From: Methanobacteriota archaeon | Lineage (GTDB): Archaea; Thermoplasmatota; Poseidoniia; Poseidoniales; Thalassarchaeaceae | NCBI GenBank assembly: GCA_011523055.1 | Contig: WTHQ01000035.1 | Span: 5,266 to 57,402, forward strand | Length of the DNA: 52,137 bases | Direction: 5' to 3' | Shown: positions 45,463 to 52,137 of the stretch, one piece after another | How the letters are laid out: every line of letters starts with the position of its first letter | How positions within the stretch are numbered: position 1 is the stretch's first letter | The notes under the pieces: model-generated | What the model was told of the DNA's origin: nothing | The model's input: the letters and a program-made list of their open reading frames with translations, nothing else | Databases searched by the model: none | Made by a program: the position numbers and the translations under genes

Positions 45463-45553
45463 GGGGTTGTCCAATCGCTCTGTGGACATCAATCGTTCGG
45501 TCCGGGACTGTCTTGTTGAGAAACTATTCAATCCGAGCCACCCCCCTGGTGCC
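45463..45553. other. Spacer between RNase P RNA and rpiA
   Basis: This must hold promoters in both directions. For rpiA a weak ACTATTCA near 45523 is the only AT-rich candidate. No clear TATA box for the RNase P RNA was seen. Confidence 0.4.
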
Positions 45554-46252
45554 ATGGACACCGATGAGAAGAAGAGGCTCGCAGGGATCGAGGCTTGCAG
45601 ATGGGTGAGGGACGGGATGTCCCTCGGCCTGGGGACAGGTTCGACCGTCTCCCATACCATCATTGAGTTGGGCAGGATGGTTTCAGAGGGGGAGATATCG
45701 GTTGTCGGTGTACCCACCAGCGTCGCAACTCGCGACCTAGCACAGACCTTGGGAATACCACTGACCACCTTGTCCGAAGTGGGCTCACTGGACCTCGTGA
45801 TCGATGGAACAGACGAGTTCGATCCGAAATTCTGCCTCATCAAGGGGGGTGGTGGGGCCCTTACCAGGGAAAAAATTGTGGCACAGTCGTCAAAGGCAAT
45901 GATCGTCGTGGCCGACGAGAGAAAGCAGGTCGATGTCCTCGGGAAGTTCCACTTGCCTGTGGAGATCCTGCAGTTCGAATGGAGGGCAACTAGTGCACGC
46001 TTGGCTGAAATTTGCCCAGGGGGCGTCGCCCTGAGGGGGGGCGAGAACCCGTTTCAAACCGACAACGGGGGATACATAATCGATTGCGACTTCGGTGGAG
46101 CAATCGACGACCCCCGCACTCTGGAGTCCGAGATCCTATCGATAGCAGGAGTCGTTGAGGTCGGGCTGTTCTGCGACATGTGCGACGCCGTGATCCTAGC
46201 TGGAGAGGACAGGGTTGAGACACTGGTGAAAAACGGCGGACGATTGGGATGA
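45554..46252 (+). CDS. rpiA: Ribose-5-phosphate isomerase A
   Basis: This interconverts ribose 5-phosphate and ribulose 5-phosphate. From ATG 45554 it has 232 residues, the normal length; GGTG stands two bases before the ATG. The frame continues upstream to 45248 but there it runs over the RNase P RNA and is not coding. Active-site segments are GLGTGSTV (25-32), VIDGTDEFD (82-90, with the acidic residues) and KGGGGALTREK (97-107, with the Lys and the catalytic Glu). Archaea without a full oxidative pentose path use it to supply ribose for nucleotides. tRNA-Lys lies 41 bases downstream. Confidence 0.95.
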   Translation: MDTDEKKRLAGIEACRWVRDGMSLGLGTGSTVSHTIIELGRMVSEGEISVVGVPTSVATRDLAQTLGIPLTTLSEVGSLDLVIDGTDEFDPKFCLIKGGGGALTREKIVAQSSKAMIVVADERKQVDVLGKFHLPVEILQFEWRATSARLAEICPGGVALRGGENPFQTDNGGYIIDCDFGGAIDDPRTLESEILSIAGVVEVGLFCDMCDAVILAGEDRVETLVKNGGRLG

Positions 46253-46263
46253 CCAATCGCTGT

Positions 46264-46271
46264 AGTTAAAG
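46264..46271 (+). promoter_or_regulatory. TATA box for tRNA-Lys
   Basis: AGTTAAAG ends 22 bases before the tRNA-Lys 5' end at 46294, close to the usual archaeal spacing. Confidence 0.4.
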
Positions 46272-46293
46272 AGGAATCCCCGAACCCAGTGCC

Positions 46294-46370
46294 GGGTCTG
46301 TAGCTTAGTCAGGTAGAGCGACGGGCTCTTAACCCGTAGGCCGCGGGTTCGAACCCCGTCAGACCCGCCA
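46294..46370 (+). tRNA. tRNA-Lys (CTT)
   Basis: Acceptor stem GGGTCTG/CAGACCC, D arm GCTTAGTCAGGTAGAGC, anticodon stem ACGGG/CCCGT with loop CTCTTAA, and T arm GCGGG-TTCGAAC-CCCGT pair well. The anticodon is CTT. Discriminator G is followed by encoded CCA at 46368-46370. No intron. Confidence 0.96.
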
Positions 46371-46424
46371 ACTGATCGCAGTGTTGAAACGGTGGGCGAC
46401 CAGCCACTGCATCGGGGGTAGCCA

Positions 46425-47750
46425 GTGAAGTCGGTGTGGATAGGGGACGTCCTAGACGGCTCACTCGACAACGAGGAGGTGCACCTGAAGGGATGGGTGC
46501 ACAGGTCGAGGGGGTCCAAGGCCATCAGGTTCGTCGTCCTTCGGGACTCGACGGGAACCCTGCAATGCGTCGTTAAGAGAGACAAGGTCGGCGACGAGAC
46601 CTTCGATGAGATCGCATCGGCCTTGATCGAGTCCAGCTTGGAGGTCAAGGGGGTCGTCACCCCCACTGACAGGGAGCACGGATACGAGGTACAGGTAACC
46701 GAGGCGAGGGTCATCGGGCCGGTGGACCCCTCTAGACCATTCCCGATCACGGAGTCAGCGATGGAGGAGGCCGATGGCGGCGAAACCGAGTTTCTCTTGG
46801 ACCACAGGCACCTCTACCTCAGGACAGGCAGGATGACTACCATGCTGAAGGTAAGGTCCTCCATCTTTGGGGCCATCCACTCGTTCTTTCGAGATCGCGA
46901 CTTCACTGAGTACCAAGCCCCGAACTTCGTCGCCGGGGCTGTTGAGGGCGGTAGCACCCTGTTCGAGGTCCCCTACTTCGGCAAGAAGGCGTACCTGACC
47001 CAATCCTGGCAGCTCTATGCAGAGGCGGCAATGCCCGCGCTGGAGAGGCTCTACACGATCGCGCCCTCTTTCAGGGCCGAGAAGAGCCGAACGAGGAGGC
47101 ACCTGACAGAGTTCTGGCATGCCGAGATGGAGATCGCATGGGCTGACAATGACGACGTCATGGCTCACGGGGAGGCACTCGTCAGGCACATCGCCAAGAC
47201 TCTGCTGCTCGAGCGATCCGATGAGCTCGTGGGTCTCGGAAGGGACCTCGAGGTGATCAGGAGGTATGCCGAGTCAGAATACCCAAGGATTCGGTACGAC
47301 GAGGCCATCGAGAGGTTGCAGTCCAAGGGGGTGGACGTCGAGTGGGGCCAGGATCTCGACTACAGCAAGGAGAAGGTGCTCACTGCTGACTTCGACGTGC
47401 CCCACTTCCTGACCCACTACCCGAAGGTCGCCAAGCCATTCTACCACAGACAAGACCCCGACGACAAGAAGTACGTGCTCTGCCACGACCTGCTCGCACC
47501 AGAGGGTTACGGGGAGATCATCGGGGGCGGTGAGAGGACCTGGTCGGAGTCCGAGGTCCTGGAGAGGATCGATGAAGAGGGCACTCCAAGGGACCCCTAC
47601 GAGTTCTACATCGACATAAGGAGGTACGGCGGAGTTCCCCACGGTGGCTTCGGGCTTGGCGTTGACAGGGTATGCGCCTGGCTCGCGGGAGCCGACCACA
47701 TACGCGAGACCATACCATTCCCCCGTGATTCGAGAAGGGTCACGCCCTGA
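46425..47750 (+). CDS. asnS: Asparaginyl-tRNA synthetase
   Basis: This charges tRNA-Asn. The 441 residues begin at GTG 46425 with an OB-fold anticodon-binding domain (about 18-105, VHLKGWVHRSRGSKAIRF). The class II core follows. Motif 2 is FRAEKSRTRRHLTEFWHAE. Its KSRTRRHLTEFW form is that of AsnRS; AspRS has a His/Asn variant there. AYLTQSWQLY, GEIIGGGER and motif 3 (GGFGLGVDRV near 410) complete the site. Having a direct AsnRS means the cell need not make Asn-tRNA by amidating Asp-tRNA. The stop overlaps the start of the acyl-CoA dehydrogenase gene. Confidence 0.9.
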   Translation: MKSVWIGDVLDGSLDNEEVHLKGWVHRSRGSKAIRFVVLRDSTGTLQCVVKRDKVGDETFDEIASALIESSLEVKGVVTPTDREHGYEVQVTEARVIGPVDPSRPFPITESAMEEADGGETEFLLDHRHLYLRTGRMTTMLKVRSSIFGAIHSFFRDRDFTEYQAPNFVAGAVEGGSTLFEVPYFGKKAYLTQSWQLYAEAAMPALERLYTIAPSFRAEKSRTRRHLTEFWHAEMEIAWADNDDVMAHGEALVRHIAKTLLLERSDELVGLGRDLEVIRRYAESEYPRIRYDEAIERLQSKGVDVEWGQDLDYSKEKVLTADFDVPHFLTHYPKVAKPFYHRQDPDDKKYVLCHDLLAPEGYGEIIGGGERTWSESEVLERIDEEGTPRDPYEFYIDIRRYGGVPHGGFGLGVDRVCAWLAGADHIRETIPFPRDSRRVTP

Positions 47751-48997
47751 TGCCTGATAATCCTCTTACGCAACCCCTTCGTCCATGGGTCATGAGCGCT
47801 GGGTTCGACATCGCAAACCCGACCGAGGAGCACCGCATGCTCAGGGACATGGTTCGCAATTTCGTCCTCGAGGAGGTCGAGCCTCAAGCACTTGAGCACG
47901 ACAGGCTTGAGAGGTTCAACTCGGACCTCTTCAGGAAGCTAGGGGCCCTGGGTCTTCACGGGATCACCATTGACGAGGCGTACGGAGGGGTTGGAATGGA
48001 CGCCACCGCGGTCGCTATCGTAAATGAGGAGCTTTCCTACTCCGACCCCGGATTCTGCCTCGCCTACCTCGCCCACGCCCAGCTCATGGTCAACAATCTG
48101 GCCTTCAATGGGTCCGAGGACCAGAAAGCCAGGATTTTGCCCTTCGTCTGCAGCGGGCAGTGGATAGGCTGCATGGGCATGAGCGAGCCGGGGTACGGAA
48201 CCGACGTACTGGGCATGAGCACCTCGGCGATCCGACAGGGCGATGGAAGCTGGCTGTTGAATGGGAGGAAGATGTGGATAACGAACGGGGTCATTGACGA
48301 CGGCGACACCCCAGCAGATGTTTGCATGGTCTACGCCAAGACCGGCGAGGACGCAAACGGGAGGTCCCAGATCACTACCTTCATCGTCGAGAGGGGCATG
48401 GAAGGCTACTCAGTAGGCCAGAAGATCGTCGACAAGCTGGGCATGAGGGCCTCGAACACCGCCGAGTTGGTCTTCGACGACGTCAGGGTCCCCGTCGAGA
48501 ACGTCGTCGGCCTTCCTGGCGATTCGATGATCCACATGATGCGGAATCTCGAGATCGAGAGGATAGCACTCGCGGCTATGGCTGTGGGAATTTCGAGGAG
48601 GTGCCTATCGATAATGAACCGATACGCCTCAGACCGAGAGGCCTTCGGTAGGAGGATCCGGGAATTCGGCCAGATCCAACGCCATATCGCCGAGTCCTGG
48701 GCCGAGTACAGGGCCATGAGGGCCTACGTCTATGACACAGCACTTCGCACGAGGCTATCGGAGTCCGGGAACAGGCTCGACAGCGATGGCGTCAAGCTCT
48801 ACTCAACGACCGCGGCGAAGAACATCGCAGACCGCGCGATCCAGGTCCTCGGTGGCTATGGCTACGTTGGTGAGTATGTCGTCGAGCGACTCTGGAGGGA
48901 CTCGAAGCTACTGGAGATCGGTGGTGGCACCCTGGAGAGCCACCAGAAGAACATAGCCAGGGACCTGGGTAGGGACAGTAGCCCGATCAATGGCTGA
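47750..48997 (+). CDS. Acyl-CoA dehydrogenase, isovaleryl/long-chain type
   Basis: This encodes 415 residues from ATG 47750, which overlaps the asnS stop (TGATG). ATG 47792 would remove 14 untypical residues and is also possible. FAD and substrate motifs are MSEPGYGTDVLGM and KMWITNG. The catalytic Glu sits in helix G, Glu270 in NLEIERIALA, as in isovaleryl-CoA and long-chain enzymes. At the medium-chain position the residue is Gly (EIGGGTLESHQ). So this enzyme and the one at 8234 belong to different branches. Isovaleryl-CoA (leucine breakdown) is the best guess of substrate. The 3-hydroxyacyl-CoA dehydrogenase at 49619 could act later in such a path. Confidence 0.93.
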   Translation: MPDNPLTQPLRPWVMSAGFDIANPTEEHRMLRDMVRNFVLEEVEPQALEHDRLERFNSDLFRKLGALGLHGITIDEAYGGVGMDATAVAIVNEELSYSDPGFCLAYLAHAQLMVNNLAFNGSEDQKARILPFVCSGQWIGCMGMSEPGYGTDVLGMSTSAIRQGDGSWLLNGRKMWITNGVIDDGDTPADVCMVYAKTGEDANGRSQITTFIVERGMEGYSVGQKIVDKLGMRASNTAELVFDDVRVPVENVVGLPGDSMIHMMRNLEIERIALAAMAVGISRRCLSIMNRYASDREAFGRRIREFGQIQRHIAESWAEYRAMRAYVYDTALRTRLSESGNRLDSDGVKLYSTTAAKNIADRAIQVLGGYGYVGEYVVERLWRDSKLLEIGGGTLESHQKNIARDLGRDSSPING

Positions 48998-49033
48998 GGC
49001 GGCAGGGCCCCGTGCCGTTTGGCCGATCAACGC

Positions 49034-49402
49034 TCACTCGATGTCCTCTATCAGGGTCATCTTCAACAGGCGCCCGTCAAAGGATAGGGACTTGAAGGCC
49101 ACCTTGATCATCCCCTCGCCGAACGGGTCATCTATCATTGGGGCTTGGCCCCTGAACAGGCTCATGATGTCGGCATACTGGTCCATGGACGCGACGGCGA
49201 CAGCATCGTAGACCGCTGACTCAGCTCCCTCATCCAGCAGGTCGTCCCCCTCCCCGCCCCTGACGACGGTCCTCTGTATCCTGCGCTCTATTGACACCGT
49301 GAGGGACTCGCAGTCAATCTCAATCGAGGCCCTCTCTGTCGCGATTGGGGCCACTAGGTCTGTAGTTGCGTCCTTTCGCAACCCTGAGAGTCTCAGTCTC
49401 AT
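49034..49402 (-). CDS. Protein of unknown function
   Basis: This encodes 122 residues. It alternates strands and charged turns (SIEIDCESLTVSIERRIQRTVV, then MIKVAFKSLSFDGRLLKMTLIED), suggesting a small beta-rich domain with a central acidic helix. It has one Cys and no signal or membrane helix. No family was recognised. It converges on the acyl-CoA dehydrogenase with a 36-base gap; a tRNA-Gln lies upstream on the same strand. The absence of a better frame on either strand and sensible amino-acid make-up support it. Confidence 0.6.
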   Translation of the reverse strand: MRLRLSGLRKDATTDLVAPIATERASIEIDCESLTVSIERRIQRTVVRGGEGDDLLDEGAESAVYDAVAVASMDQYADIMSLFRGQAPMIDDPFGEGMIKVAFKSLSFDGRLLKMTLIEDIE

Positions 49403-49457
49403 GGTCGCCTCCGTGCAAGCCCACCCTTTTCGCTATTCCGCCGAGATATCAGTTCGA

Positions 49458-49533
49458 TGGTAGTCCCGCCAGGACTCGAACCTGGGTCCCCGGGACCAAA
49501 ACCCGAGATGATGGACCACTACACTACGGGACT
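49458..49533 (-). tRNA. tRNA-Gln (TTG)
   Basis: Read on the minus strand: acceptor stem AGTCCCG/CGGGACT, anticodon stem TCGGG/CCCGG with loop TTTTGGT, and T arm CCAGG-TTCGAGT-CCTGG. The anticodon is TTG. Discriminator A and encoded CCA (49458-49460) follow. No intron. Confidence 0.95.
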
Positions 49534-49618
49534 CTGAGTTGTCGCTGATGGGCGGTGGTTTAGGACTTGTCGACTGGCTGCCCACAACCATCATGTGTTA
49601 ACCCACCCAGCGGAAGGC

Positions 49619-50467
49619 ATGGCGGTGACCTCAGTGGGCGTGTTGGGTGCAGGGCAAATGGGGGCCGGGATCGCACAGGTCTCGGCCTGCGCTGGGTACT
49701 CAGTGACTCTCGTGGACATCGACATAGGGGTCGTGGAGAGTGGGATGGGGTCCATCCGCTCGTCACTAGACAAGATGGTCTCAAAGGGGAGGGTGACTGA
49801 TGCCGAATCGAAGGAGGCATTCCAGCGTATCGAGACGTCTGTGAGGATTCAGGACCTGTCAAGCTGCGACCTCGTGGTCGAGGCCATCCCCGAGGTGATG
49901 GAGCTCAAAGTCAGCGTGTTCTCTGAACTCGACGACATATGCAAACCCACTGCCATCCTAGCAAGCAACACGTCCTCGATATCGATCGATGCGATCGCTG
50001 GATCTACAACCAGGCCGGATAGGGTAATTGGGATGCACTTCATGAACCCCGTTCCCATCATGAGGCTCGTTGAGGTCATCAACGGCACCAACACCTCCGA
50101 CACCGTGACGTCAGACGTGATCGATGTCATCAACGCAATGGGCAAGACCCCGCTGCAATGCAACGACTCTCCAGGATTCGTCTCCAACAGGATACTCTGC
50201 CCGATGATCAACGAGGCCATTATCACGCTCGGGGAAGGAGTGGCTGAGGCTGAGGCTATCGACGGGATCATGAAACTGGGCATGAACCATCCCATTGGCC
50301 CCCTCGCCTTGGCCGATCTGATCGGGCTTGACACCGTGCTGAACATCATGCACGTCCTCCACCAGGGCCTTGACGACGACAAGTACCTACCTGCCCCCCT
50401 ACTGGTATCAATGGTCAATGAGGGAAAACTTGGTAGAAAGTCAGGAAAAGGATTCTATGTTTATTGA
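49619..50467 (+). CDS. 3-hydroxyacyl-CoA (3-hydroxybutyryl-CoA) dehydrogenase
   Basis: This NAD-dependent enzyme oxidises 3-hydroxyacyl-CoA to 3-ketoacyl-CoA in beta-oxidation, or runs in reverse in C4 pathways. From ATG 49619 it has 282 residues, the normal length of the single-domain-pair form; a GTG at 49595 would add eight. The Rossmann loop is VGVLGAGQMGAGIA, and Asp33 after the second strand favours NAD over NADP. The catalytic His140 is in GMHFMNPVPIM. DSPGFVSNRI, NHPIGPLALADLIGLD and RKSGKGFYVY mark the C-terminal domain. There is no enoyl-CoA hydratase fusion. It stands alone on its strand, with tRNA-Gln divergent upstream. Confidence 0.94.
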   Translation: MAVTSVGVLGAGQMGAGIAQVSACAGYSVTLVDIDIGVVESGMGSIRSSLDKMVSKGRVTDAESKEAFQRIETSVRIQDLSSCDLVVEAIPEVMELKVSVFSELDDICKPTAILASNTSSISIDAIAGSTTRPDRVIGMHFMNPVPIMRLVEVINGTNTSDTVTSDVIDVINAMGKTPLQCNDSPGFVSNRILCPMINEAIITLGEGVAEAEAIDGIMKLGMNHPIGPLALADLIGLDTVLNIMHVLHQGLDDDKYLPAPLLVSMVNEGKLGRKSGKGFYVY

Positions 50468-50535
50468 ATCCGCAGCATATCTAACTTTGTATCATGCCGT
50501 AGCCATAGGAACTCAGTCAACGGGTTTCCGTGCTT

Positions 50536-50546
50536 GTTATTTTTAT
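50536..50546 (+). terminator. Possible T-rich terminator
   Basis: GTTATTTTTAT lies about 70 bases after the 3-hydroxyacyl-CoA dehydrogenase stop. Archaeal transcription often ends in such T-rich tracts. An A7 run follows directly, so a signal on the other strand is also possible. Confidence 0.3.
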
Positions 50547-50632
50547 AGAAAAAAACCGGCAAATGGAAGATACAATTGCCTTTGGTTTAAACCCCTCTAC
50601 CGCTAATTTATTGAAGTGCGAATTCGACATCG

Positions 50633-50640
50633 TTATATCC
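50633..50640 (+). promoter_or_regulatory. TATA box for the terminal giant secreted protein
   Basis: TTATATCC is 40 bases before ATG 50673, with initiation expected near 50661. It is identical to the element at 14547 in front of the other large surface gene. Confidence 0.55.
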
Positions 50641-50646
50641 TCCGCC

Positions 50647-50662
50647 GGACGTGATCACGTCC
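50647..50662. promoter_or_regulatory. Perfect 16-base palindrome at the predicted transcription start
   Basis: GGACGTGATCACGTCC equals its own reverse complement. It covers the predicted start of transcription of the giant secreted protein, the place where a dimeric repressor would block RNA polymerase. No binding protein is known from the sequence. Confidence 0.5.
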
Positions 50663-50672
50663 AGTGACGTCT

Positions 50673-52137
50673 ATGTCGAACGACCGCAGCAGAACCATCG
50701 TCCTTGCTACACTAATGATCGCAGCCCTATTGACACCCTTCTTGTCCCCAGTCGAGGAACGGGTCGAGATGAGGGATGAGCCGATGCCCATGGAGGCACC
50801 GCTGAACCCCTGTCTGGGCTACGACGCCTGCACCGGGGTAGACGCAGGAGGCTACAACGCGAACAACGGGATCTGCGCCACAGGGGGCTCCTGCCCAGCG
50901 CTTGACCTAACCCCCTACGTGGAGCTGGACCAGGAAACGTCCTTCTACGGTCACATCAATGGCTACTCAAACTGCGGGGCCGCCCAATGTGACGATGACG
51001 ACGTCTACCTGATCGATGTCCCTGCTGGATACCAGGTGAACATCACGACCGCATGGAACTCCACCGTTCGACACCATGCCATGTGGGTCTACAGCGCTGA
51101 CGCCTGGTCGGGCTCCGGCACAAGCGGATTCTCCACCATCGAGTACAACTCCTGTACGGCTACCGCAAGCGCGGGCACCTGCTCGGTCACAGCACCGGCG
51201 ATGTCCGCCGACACCATCGCGATCTACATCGACTGCGCGCTGTCGGGATGCCAGGGCAACAACCCACAGGACTACAGGCTCGACATCGAGTTCTTCTTCC
51301 CAGGGGACAACGGGAACATCGGCGACTACACCGAGGAGACCCTCATCGTGACCGACACGCTGCTCGAGACGGTCCAGACCAGCTACCTCCCATACACGGG
51401 CGGAGCCACCTCCGACACCGGCACCTTCGACGTCCTAAGCGGGCAAACAGTCGCAATCCAACTGTCCTACTGTGACTTCTGGTGTGCCACAGAGAGCAGG
51501 ATCACGGTCACAGGACCCACTGGGAGCGGCATAAACGACGCCTTCTTCCCACTGGGGTACCAACAATCCGACGTCGGGATCATCGTGACCAGCTACACGA
51601 CCCCCGGCACCTACACGCTCGCAGTCGACGACCCAGGTTGGGGCGACGGCGGGATCGGCGCGGACGCGGTCCTGACCGCTGATGCGGGGAACGTGACAGG
51701 CCTCTTCCAGACGGATGGCTTCGACCTCGAGGCCGAGTCCATGGGAATCGTAACCGACACGTCGGACGAGCAGGACGTCTGGGCCGTCTTCATACCCGAG
51801 GGGTACCTCGTCGAGGTGACACTCTCATGGGACAACAGCGCGGACCTCGACCTCTACCTCTACGGTGACTACGCTCTGACCTCGATGATCGACGACTCCA
51901 TCTACAACAACCCCGAGCTCGTGATCAGCACCGACATGGACTGGGGCGCGATCGCCTGGATAGAGGTCGCCTGGTGGTCCGGGTTCGGCGTGAGCGACGC
52001 CATCTACACGCTCCACGTGAACTTCATACCCGTCTCCGGAGTACCCTGCTACAACCAGGACGACGGTGGCTCGCCGGACACATACTACGACGTCTTCAAC
52101 GGCGACGCTGGGGACGAGGAGATAGCCGACACGAAGG
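50673..52137 (+). CDS. Giant secreted protein, N-terminal part (3' end outside window)
   Basis: This frame stays open from ATG 50673 to the window edge, giving 488 codons. A signal peptide (MSNDRSRTIVLATLMIAALL) begins it. After a Met/Pro/Glu linker comes a Cys-containing module (PCLGYDAC, GICATGGSCP) and then repeated beta modules of about 120-140 residues. They resemble pre-peptidase C-terminal (PPC) domains: DDDDVYLIDVPAGYQVNITTAW, then TFDVLSGQTVAIQLSY, then DEQDVWAVFIPEGYLVEVTLSW with ADLDLYLY. PPC modules usually accompany secreted peptidases or surface proteins. The catalytic part, if any, would lie beyond the edge. G+C is high. The role is unknown. Confidence 0.85.
   Translation, partial: MSNDRSRTIVLATLMIAALLTPFLSPVEERVEMRDEPMPMEAPLNPCLGYDACTGVDAGGYNANNGICATGGSCPALDLTPYVELDQETSFYGHINGYSNCGAAQCDDDDVYLIDVPAGYQVNITTAWNSTVRHHAMWVYSADAWSGSGTSGFSTIEYNSCTATASAGTCSVTAPAMSADTIAIYIDCALSGCQGNNPQDYRLDIEFFFPGDNGNIGDYTEETLIVTDTLLETVQTSYLPYTGGATSDTGTFDVLSGQTVAIQLSYCDFWCATESRITVTGPTGSGINDAFFPLGYQQSDVGIIVTSYTTPGTYTLAVDDPGWGDGGIGADAVLTADAGNVTGLFQTDGFDLEAESMGIVTDTSDEQDVWAVFIPEGYLVEVTLSWDNSADLDLYLYGDYALTSMIDDSIYNNPELVISTDMDWGAIAWIEVAWWSGFGVSDAIYTLHVNFIPVSGVPCYNQDDGGSPDTYYDVFNGDAGDEEIADTK

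Noticed and set aside
45248-45553. N-terminal extension of rpiA
   Set aside because: The extension lies on the opposite strand of the RNase P RNA, and the normal RpiA length is reached from ATG 45554.
45211-45843. Minus-strand frame of 210 codons across the rpiA start
   Set aside because: It covers the RNase P RNA and antisense of rpiA; its translation resembles no protein.
46196-46750. Minus-strand frame of 184 codons over tRNA-Lys and the asnS start
   Set aside because: It is again the antisense of a tRNA and of a well-supported gene.
1-52137. CRISPR arrays, insertion sequences, integrases, riboswitches
   Set aside because: No regularly spaced repeats, transposase-like frames, integrase motifs or recognisable riboswitch cores were seen. 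Gaps are short apart from the RNase P RNA region.

Overview
The window looks like a piece of a marine planktonic archaeal genome, most likely Marine Group II Euryarchaeota (Poseidoniales). The information-processing genes are archaeal in type: RNA polymerase subunit Rpo11, aEF-1beta with its small zinc-ribbon partner, Cbf5, the archaeal cytidylate kinase beside an EMC3-like membrane protein, a GPN-loop GTPase, archaeal AlaRS and AsnRS, RtcB with archease, and an archaeal-looking RNase P RNA. They sit among bacterial-type metabolic genes (two acyl-CoA dehydrogenases, 3-hydroxyacyl-CoA dehydrogenase, GTP cyclohydrolase II, TusA, GMP reductase) and very large surface proteins. The lineage is inferred from gene content; no rRNA is present to settle it. 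No CRISPR array, insertion sequence or prophage was seen.

Layout. 1-5205 is the end of a giant membrane-anchored surface protein. 5.3-8.1 kb holds a small coiled-coil protein, an AlkA-like glycosylase, a membrane-anchored His-rich protein and RtcB. 8.2-14.5 kb is a plus-strand run: acyl-CoA dehydrogenase, AlaRS, aminotransferase and a V4R-like protein. 14.6-17.6 kb encodes a calcium-repeat surface protein with an embedded barrel-sandwich domain, followed by archease. 18.1-21.9 kb is minus-strand GMP reductase and cupin, a plus-strand zinc-ribbon/aEF-1beta pair, then minus-strand TruD and Rpo11. 22.0-28.5 kb is a tight plus-strand operon: RND/MMPL protein, HEAT-repeat protein, small basic protein, DEAD-box helicase, TusA and RibA. 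28.7-31.0 kb is another surface protein.

31.1-35.7 kb is minus strand: Cbf5, Cmk, EMC3-like protein, and a large cytoplasmic beta-repeat protein with a zinc ribbon. 35.8-37.6 kb is the GPN GTPase overlapping ornithine carbamoyltransferase. 37.6-39.1 kb is a UbiA prenyltransferase with two small upstream genes. 39.3-42 kb has RlmE, an extracytoplasmic thioredoxin-like protein and an NAD-sugar epimerase. 42-45.1 kb is a second RND/MMPL protein. 45.1-45.5 kb contains an RNase P RNA on the minus strand. 45.5-50.5 kb has RpiA, AsnRS, an isovaleryl-type acyl-CoA dehydrogenase, an unknown protein and 3-hydroxyacyl-CoA dehydrogenase. 50.7 kb to the end is the start of another giant secreted protein. 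Four tRNAs were read: His(GTG), Glu(CTC), Lys(CTT) and Gln(TTG), all without introns and with CCA encoded.

Taken together the window suggests a heterotroph that degrades fatty acids or branched-chain amino acids, displays large Ca-binding and adhesive proteins at its surface, and exports lipids or other hydrophobic molecules through RND proteins. Much of the rest is tRNA and rRNA maturation (RtcB, archease, TruD, Cbf5, RlmE, RNase P RNA, DEAD helicase). I saw no single complete unknown system. The best leads are the barrel-sandwich domain inside the calcium-repeat protein, the HEAT/basic-protein/DEAD-helicase module, the cytoplasmic beta-repeat protein with zinc ribbon, the half-degenerate zinc ribbon before aEF-1beta, and a perfect palindrome at the predicted start of the last gene.
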